Shown piece after piece: positions 59,063-64,000 of a stretch of 64,000 nt of DNA. The stretch's first letter is position 1, and every line of letters starts with the position of its first letter. The notes beneath the pieces were generated by a model. It searched no databases. It saw only the letters and a program-made list of their open reading frames with translations, and had not been told where the DNA came from. The stretch is from Heliocidaris tuberculata (Eukaryota > Echinodermata > Echinoidea > Camarodonta > Echinometridae), in assembly GCA_025618425.1 (NCBI GenBank), contig CM046838.1, positions 20,054,838 through 20,118,837 on the forward strand, read 5' to 3'. A program made the position numbers and the translations under genes.

Positions 59063-59212
59063 CTGAATGTGAGACCCTGTGAGCCACAGGTAGGCAGCCA
59101 CAATATCCACAACGATGAAACTCTGGGTCTTGCTCAAAGTCGTCGCAATTTTTTTGACATTTTTGGCAGGTTCCACGACGCACACCACGAACCCGGGATT
59201 TGATCAATTTTT
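59063..59212 (-). CDS. Candidate Cys/His-rich exon (putative metal-binding module)
   Basis: Read on the minus strand, an AG at 59213-59214 is followed by 150 bp and then CAG|GTGAGT (donor at 59057-59062), a near-perfect 5' splice site. In the frame with two bases completing the first codon and one left over at the end, the exon is open. It encodes LIKSRVRGVRRGTCQKC, then NCDDFEQDPEFHRCGYCGC and LPVAHRVSHS. That gives C-x2-C-x3-C, then C-x2-C-x-C-x4-H, a layout suited to binding zinc. Both splice junctions are phase 1 and the length is a multiple of three, so the exon could be skipped or shuffled without frame change. The acceptor has a poor pyrimidine tract. No flanking exon was found. I recognise the style of module (RG-x-C..C then CGYCGC..H) but not a named family. 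An alternative frame on the same strand is also open, so coding status is probable, not proven. Confidence 0.5.
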
Positions 59213-59229
59213 CTATGACATTCAAGATA

Positions 59230-59350
59230 TTTTATAACCCCCTTTTTTAATTTCTCAGGAGTCCAAAGAGAGAGAGAGAAAAAAAAACACCCCCTTTTTT
59301 AAAGAAATCTCCGGGTGAAAAGTCAAATACACCCCCTTTTTTTTTACAAT
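59230..59350. repeat. Three copies of ACCCCCTTTTTT
   Basis: CCCCCTTTTTTAA words at about 59238, 59289 and 59330, separated by 40-50 bp, with a GA run between the first two. Probably a decayed tandem repeat. A G homopolymer of about 18 follows at 59438-59457. Confidence 0.6.
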
Positions 59351-59698
59351 GCACGGGCCGGATTGTGTCGCGCGAAAAGTACCGCTTTACCGGAGATTTT
59401 GGGAACACGCATGCGGTCCCTCCGACCTCCGAGTGTGGGGGGGGGGGGGGGGGGGAGGGGCCGGGGTATCCCTTAGTTTTTTTTTTTTTTTAATTGAACA
59501 AGTACGAGGATGACATATCTGGTGATATAACGGATGCACTACTCATGGAATCACAGCAAAGTTTCGCTTTGCATGTTATTCAATTCCCTTTCAACCATAT
59601 CATTTATTCCCTCTGCCCCCTCTTAAGTTTATATCCCTTAGTTTATAAAAAAAAACAAATATTTTTGACAAGTACAAGGAGTGCATTTTGTCCCGTAA

Positions 59699-59830
59699 AT
59701 AAATCAAATCAAATCAAATCAAATCAATTTATTGAACTAAAATCCACAATTCTGGATTTTCATGAAATCAACATACAAATAGAAAGGAAGATTCAAAATA
59801 GGTTACAGATTGGCAGGTGGCACATAAACG
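59699..59830 (-). mobile_element. Possible retroposon 3' end with (GATTT)n tail
   Basis: On the plus strand five AAATC units precede AATTTATTGAACTAAAATCC and TGAAATCAACATACAAATAG. Read on the minus strand this is a sequence ending in a pentanucleotide tail. Similar words occur at 55.5 kb. Family unknown. Confidence 0.4.
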
Positions 59831-60002
59831 TTTATTAACTTTTAAATTTTTGTGGCGTCCCTATTCAATCATTAATTTACTGTTGCTTATTGTAGATAGT
59901 TTTTAATATGTAACTTGTCTATTTTTCTATTTTATCTTATTTCATTTCATTTCCAGGAATACTATATAAGAATAACAGAGAATACAAATACAAAGTACAA
60001 TA

Positions 60003-60189
60003 AACACGATAAAAACTACTTTCGAAAAATAAACTCAAGGGCAATTTCAAAGGCCTATTGTACTGCCCATAGAAATCAGGTTCAGATTACGTAATACGCC
60101 ATTGTAATGTTCGCACATTTCTAAAGGTGATAGACAGGGCTATTGAAATTGCCTTCAGTTGATTTTTCGAAAGTAGTTTTTATCGTGTT
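60003..60189. mobile_element. Uninterrupted 187-bp copy of the AACACGATAAAAAC transposon
   Basis: Terminal inverted repeats of about 55 bp start AACACGATAAAAACTACTTT, and AATA flanks both ends. Its middle (TACTGCCCATAGAAATCAGG) is continuous, whereas the copy at 10475-11070 has the minisatellite at exactly this point. Confidence 0.88.
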
Positions 60190-60330
60190 AATAACAGAAG
60201 AGAAAAAAAAACACCAGTTAATGCCTGCGGATTACCAAAAGTAAATCCGTTTCTGTATAAGGTTCTCCTCATTAGCTGGTAGTAGAAATGCATAAATATT
60301 CAATTCAATAACATGAACATATAGACAAAA

Positions 60331-60432
60331 AGGGAGAAAATAATTACGGGGAGTAAAAAAAAGGCTCTTGATCCTTACTTTATTGTGTATAAAAGAAAAG
60401 TAGGCCTTCATTTAAATGAGACTCAGAAGGGC

Positions 60433-60437
<5 letters not shown>
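60331..60437 (+). repeat. Dispersed duplicate, copy B
   Basis: Matches 57771-57905 (AATTACGGGGAGTA, GTAGGCCTTCATTTAAATGA, GACTCAGAAGGGCGGTATA). A TA microsatellite begins exactly where copy A has GGTATAAAAACAGAGC. Confidence 0.75.

Positions 60438-60466
<29 letters not shown>
60433..60466. repeat. (TA)n microsatellite
   Basis: Pure TA run seeded at the end of the duplicate copy B. Confidence 0.95.
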
Positions 60467-60469
<3 letters not shown>

Positions 60470-60485
60470 CAACAAAAAAGTAACT

Positions 60486-61210
60486 AACTCCCCCCCCCCT
60501 AATCAAATTGGCGTAACTTCTTAACGAATAGGTTGTGAGAAAAATAACTTGGCAAGAGTGTTCTTACACTTATTGACTAACTTCCCTGTAAAAATGAGAT
60601 TGATCCATCGAGTCATGCATAAGTGGGCAAACATTAAAGGCAGAAATGTCACTTTTCAAAAGTCACTAGGGTCATTTTTTATGCTGTATTACTGTACATT
60701 TTAGCACTTCTTGCGCGATTTTTAAAGTGTGCTCACTCAACTATGACACGATGACAACCTCTTATGTTCACATAACATGTGATGATACATTTGGTAAAAA
60801 TATTTGGAGTTATTTTTTTTTCACTAAGCTGAATGGATTTTGCAATTTCAAATTCAGGAGGGTTGAATTTTTTTTTTAATTGTTCTCACCCAACCATAAT
60901 AATGAGAAAAGTGTCAGGATAGGTGTGAGGGGGTCAAGCGATGGATGATAAACAACACCAACACATAAATATGCACCAGAAACCGAATTCGCTAAAATCT
61001 TGTTTCACAGAATCCCCAAAATGACCATTTTGCCTTTTGAAAAGTGACAACTTTGCCTTTAATGTTTGCTCACTCATGCATGACTCAATGGATCAATCTC
61101 ATTTTCACCAAAAAAAAGTTATTCAATAAGTGTAGGAACACTCCTGCCAAGTTATTTTGCTCGAAACCTTTTCGTTAAAAAGTTATGCCATTTCGATTAA
61201 GGGGGAGTTC
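60486..61210. mobile_element. 725-bp foldback element with arms of about 190 bp
   Basis: The left arm has AACTCCCCC, AATAACTTGGCAAGAGTGTT, AATGAGATTGATCCATCGAG and GTCACTTTTCAAAAG. The right arm is the ordered complement (CTTTTGAAAAGTGACA, AACATTAAAGGC reversed, TGATCCATTGAGTCATG reversed, GGGGGAGTT). The central 330 bp is unpaired and has no recognised frame. It is the longest-armed foldback in the window. Confidence 0.9.
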
Positions 61211-61444
61211 CTTTTTTTCTTCTTCTTCTTCTTTTTTTTTTCTTTGGTTTTATATAAATATATAACAATAGGTATTTTTCTAGGCTATACGTATATTTTG
61301 GGTCCTTATATGTTCCGAGTTTGCTACAATTATGTTTTCGGAAAATTTCCCGAAGTATCATAGCACATGTTTGCCCTGAAAAAAAAGTAATTTCCGCCTG
61401 CCCACCCCACCCCCCCCCCCTCCTTCACCGGAACTACCCCTACC
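61211..61444. other. No gene; T- and C-rich
   Basis: A TTC/T-rich tract at 61211-61245 and a C-run at about 61410-61421. Confidence 0.5.
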
Positions 61445-61856
61445 CAAATTTTGATTAGACGACAAACATTATCAAGTGCGAGATACATGTACCTTTTTTC
61501 CCTTTCTCATTCTCCTGTTTTTCCCCCATTAATGCTTTTCTTATACGCAAATTTTGATTAGACAACAAACATTATCAAGTGCGAGATACATGTACCTTTT
61601 TTCCCTTTCTCATTCTCCTGTTTTTCCCCCATTAATGCTTTTCTTATATGCAAATTTTGATTAGACAACAAACATTATCAAGTGCGAGATACATGTACCT
61701 TTTTTCCCTTTCTCATTCTCCTGTTTTTCCCCCATTAATGCTTTTCTTATACGCAAATTTTGATTAGACGACAAACATTATCAAGTGCGAGATACATGTA
61801 CCTTTTTTCCCTTTCTCATTCTCCTGTTTTTCCCCCATTAATGCTTTTCTTATACC
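61445..61856 (+). repeat. Near-perfect minisatellite, 4 x 103 bp
   Basis: Copies start at 61445, 61548, 61651 and 61754 with CAAATTTTGATTAGAC. Each contains CAAGTGCGAGATACATGTAC and CCCATTAATGCTTTTCTTAT. The only differences I see are GACGAC versus GACAAC (copies 1 and 4 versus 2 and 3) and ATACG versus ATATG at one junction, so the array is recent or homogenised. Confidence 0.97.
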
Positions 61857-62165
61857 TGAACCGGGTAATCACTGTATAAAGCCTATGGAAATGAGAAAAT
61901 TCAGTAGTCAACGGGTTAAATTTCAACCACTGTAGGGTTCAACGAGAAGCAAATTATTCTCATGATCATCAGCAAAAATATGATTTATATCCAGTATCAC
62001 ATCCAGTCGTGATTATTATGATTAATATTGACTCTGACCCAGATCCCTTTTCAAAGGGATAATGTTAGACCATTGATGAATACATGTGTCTTTCTTTGTT
62101 TGCATTTCAAGGGCATGTATTCTTTCAGTGAAGCCAACAGGATAAAGTGATGAGCCGTGCAACCC
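61857..62165. other. No gene seen
   Basis: Ordinary sequence between the minisatellite and the next foldback. Confidence 0.5.
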
Positions 62166-62315
62166 GGGGTCCTGTTTCATAAAACTTGTTATCAAGAACA
62201 ACTGCCTCCATCTCTATGGCAAATTCGCTCTCAGCCAATCAGATTCAAGGATTTCAGTAGCTTATAGCAATTATTGTAACTGGTTATTGATAACAAGTTT
62301 TATGAAACGGGGCCC
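62166..62315 (+). mobile_element. CCAAT-core foldback element, copy 6
   Basis: Core GCTCTCAGCCAATCAGATTC and TTTCAGTAGCTTATAGCA. Arms are of the TTTCATAAAACTTGTTATC type. Ends are GGGGTCC and GGGGCCC. Length is 150 bp. Confidence 0.88.
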
Positions 62316-62617
62316 ACATAATCTCACGTGAAAGTCTGATAAACATTTATCTTTGGTGAATACGAACAAAGCATGTAGGAAGCTTCATTGTTCCGTGGCG
62401 TTTATCTTATGTGAAAAACAGGTCTTGTCTTTGCTTTTTTAATGATGAATGAGCCGGCAAGGTTTTTTAAACAACAGTGTGGTTCAAGAAAAATGTCGTA
62501 TGTTTATTAATGTTTTAGCAACGGTGAAGTTCTAGCATGACTTTTGCTAAACTCTCTTCGTTATTATGTTTACATGTGTCTAATTCAAATGTAAAATTTT
62601 TAAAAATATTAAATCAT

Positions 62618-62712
62618 TTGTTGTTGTTATTGTTGTTGTTGTCGTCGTCGTCGTTGTTGTTGTTGGTGGTGGTGGTAGTGGTGGTAGTGGTGGTGATGGT
62701 GTGGTGGTATTC
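62618..62712. repeat. (GTT)n-(GTC)n-(GTG)n trinucleotide block
   Basis: Stepwise change in the third base of GTN triplets. Frames across it are artefacts. Confidence 0.93.
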
Positions 62713-62819
62713 TGAAAGTTAGACGAGAGTTGGATTATCATAATGCTGAAAACACATTAGACATGTTAGATGACGTATGATGTCGTCATGTCTATTATCT
62801 CGTCGACAATATCGTTGAG

Positions 62820-63094
62820 GAGGTGTCGTGGTAAAGCGGTTCATTGACTTGACTTTCACTCGTGAGATTGAGGGTTCCAATCCCATCCTGGCACTAGTGT
62901 CATTTGGCAAGACATTCACCAATATTTGCCACTCTCCACCCAGGTGTCAATGGGTACCTGCAATGCTTGAGCGCTACATAATACATGCCGCTGTTGTAAT
63001 AGGCAATAATACTGCAAAGCTTGGAGCGTCACCGAGTAATGCCAAACAATGGACACAGGCTCTACAAGAAGCTCCTATTATAGTTATTATTATC
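62820..63094 (+). mobile_element. tRNA-derived SINE, complete
   Basis: Head GGTGTCGTGGTAAAGCGG (A-box-like), GGGTTCCAATCCC (B-box, 62872-62884), central CACTCTCCACCCAGGTGTC and AATGGGTACCTGC, a variable body, then a GTTATTATTATC tail. It matches the minus-strand SINEs at 15446-15693 and 19618-19741 through head and centre. The open frame through it is incidental. Confidence 0.88.
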
Positions 63095-63500
63095 AAAAAG
63101 CACATTATATGACGTTTAGGCATTTTTGTGGTCAAGAGATAGATAATTGAATCATTTAAAGGTCATTCTTGTTGACATAAAATGAATATTTTATACTTTA
63201 ACTATTTTTGTTTTACAAGTGTGATGTATCCCCATTTGTTTTGACAGCACTTTAATTTTATTTTATTCATTTATTTCATGTTATCAAGTTTATCATTGGG
63301 TTAAAGTGGGAGAAATGGGATACAAATGCACAGGAACTGTCCTCGAAATTTTCGAAATCATATCATTTTATTTTTCTTCTTCACCTTGTAGCTTTAAATA
63401 CAAAAGATCACCGCATCGGTAGACAATGCACATCAACTAAACCAACCAGAAAGTCCTATTCAGCTGGACACGTATTAGAATGAATGAATATGATACTGCT

Positions 63501-64000
<500 letters not shown>

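Noticed and set aside
58979..59188. The alternative minus-strand frame over the candidate Cys/His exon
   Set aside because: It reads through the strong GTGAGT donor and lacks the Cys/His pattern. The frame used for the exon call fits the splice phases better.
61445..61856. A regular repeat array that might suggest CRISPR
   Set aside because: The units are contiguous 103-bp copies without spacers, in a eukaryotic setting. It is a minisatellite.
62828..63112. A 94-codon plus-strand frame
   Set aside because: It runs through a tRNA-derived SINE; the frame is incidental.

Overview
The window reads as animal nuclear DNA, AT-rich and dominated by non-coding repeats. It probably comes from a marine deuterostome invertebrate; a sea urchin or other echinoderm is my best guess. 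That guess rests on the overall texture: very many CT, TA and trinucleotide microsatellites, small foldback elements with a GTTTCATRAAAC-type end, tRNA-derived SINEs with an ATT-type tail, and LINE remnants. No diagnostic gene confirms it. There are no bacterial operons, no CRISPR array, no rRNA and no convincing functional tRNA gene. The window behaves as an intergenic region or as long introns. Almost every long open frame is a translated microsatellite.

Coding signal is thin and provisional. The best candidate is a 150-bp minus-strand exon at 59063-59212. It has a consensus CAG|GTGAGT donor, matching intron phases at both ends and a compact Cys/His motif. Weaker candidates are a Cys-rich minus-strand terminal exon at 17562-17830 with an AATAAA downstream, a short plus-strand exon ending at a GTAAGT near 2610, and a minus-strand frame at 3067-3346. 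None is assigned a function.

Layout: 1-10 kb is sparse sequence with microsatellites and a LINE-like 3' tail near 6.2 kb. At 10.5-11.1 kb a small inverted-repeat transposon carries a head-to-head minisatellite; the uninterrupted form of the same transposon lies at 60.0 kb. At 12.6-13.8 kb one transposon is nested in another, and the empty form of the outer one lies at 36.0 kb. SINEs lie at 15.4, 19.6, 20.6 and 62.8 kb. Six copies of one foldback family with a CCAAT-box core lie at 23.3, 24.4, 24.9, 33.9, 39.3 and 62.2 kb. A polypurine block of about 600 bp is at 26.4-27.1 kb, old tandem duplications at 27.7-29.3 kb, and large trinucleotide blocks at 29.6-30.1 and 51.5-52.4 kb. A decayed LINE end at 53.9-54.5 kb abuts a foldback built from repeated GTCTCC words. 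The last 8 kb hold the candidate exon, a 725-bp foldback, a near-perfect 4 x 103 bp minisatellite and a SINE.

The strongest message is the mobile-element archaeology. Within one window there are filled and empty versions of two transposon families, an inverted minisatellite housed in a transposon, and a foldback family whose core is fixed while its pairing arms vary.
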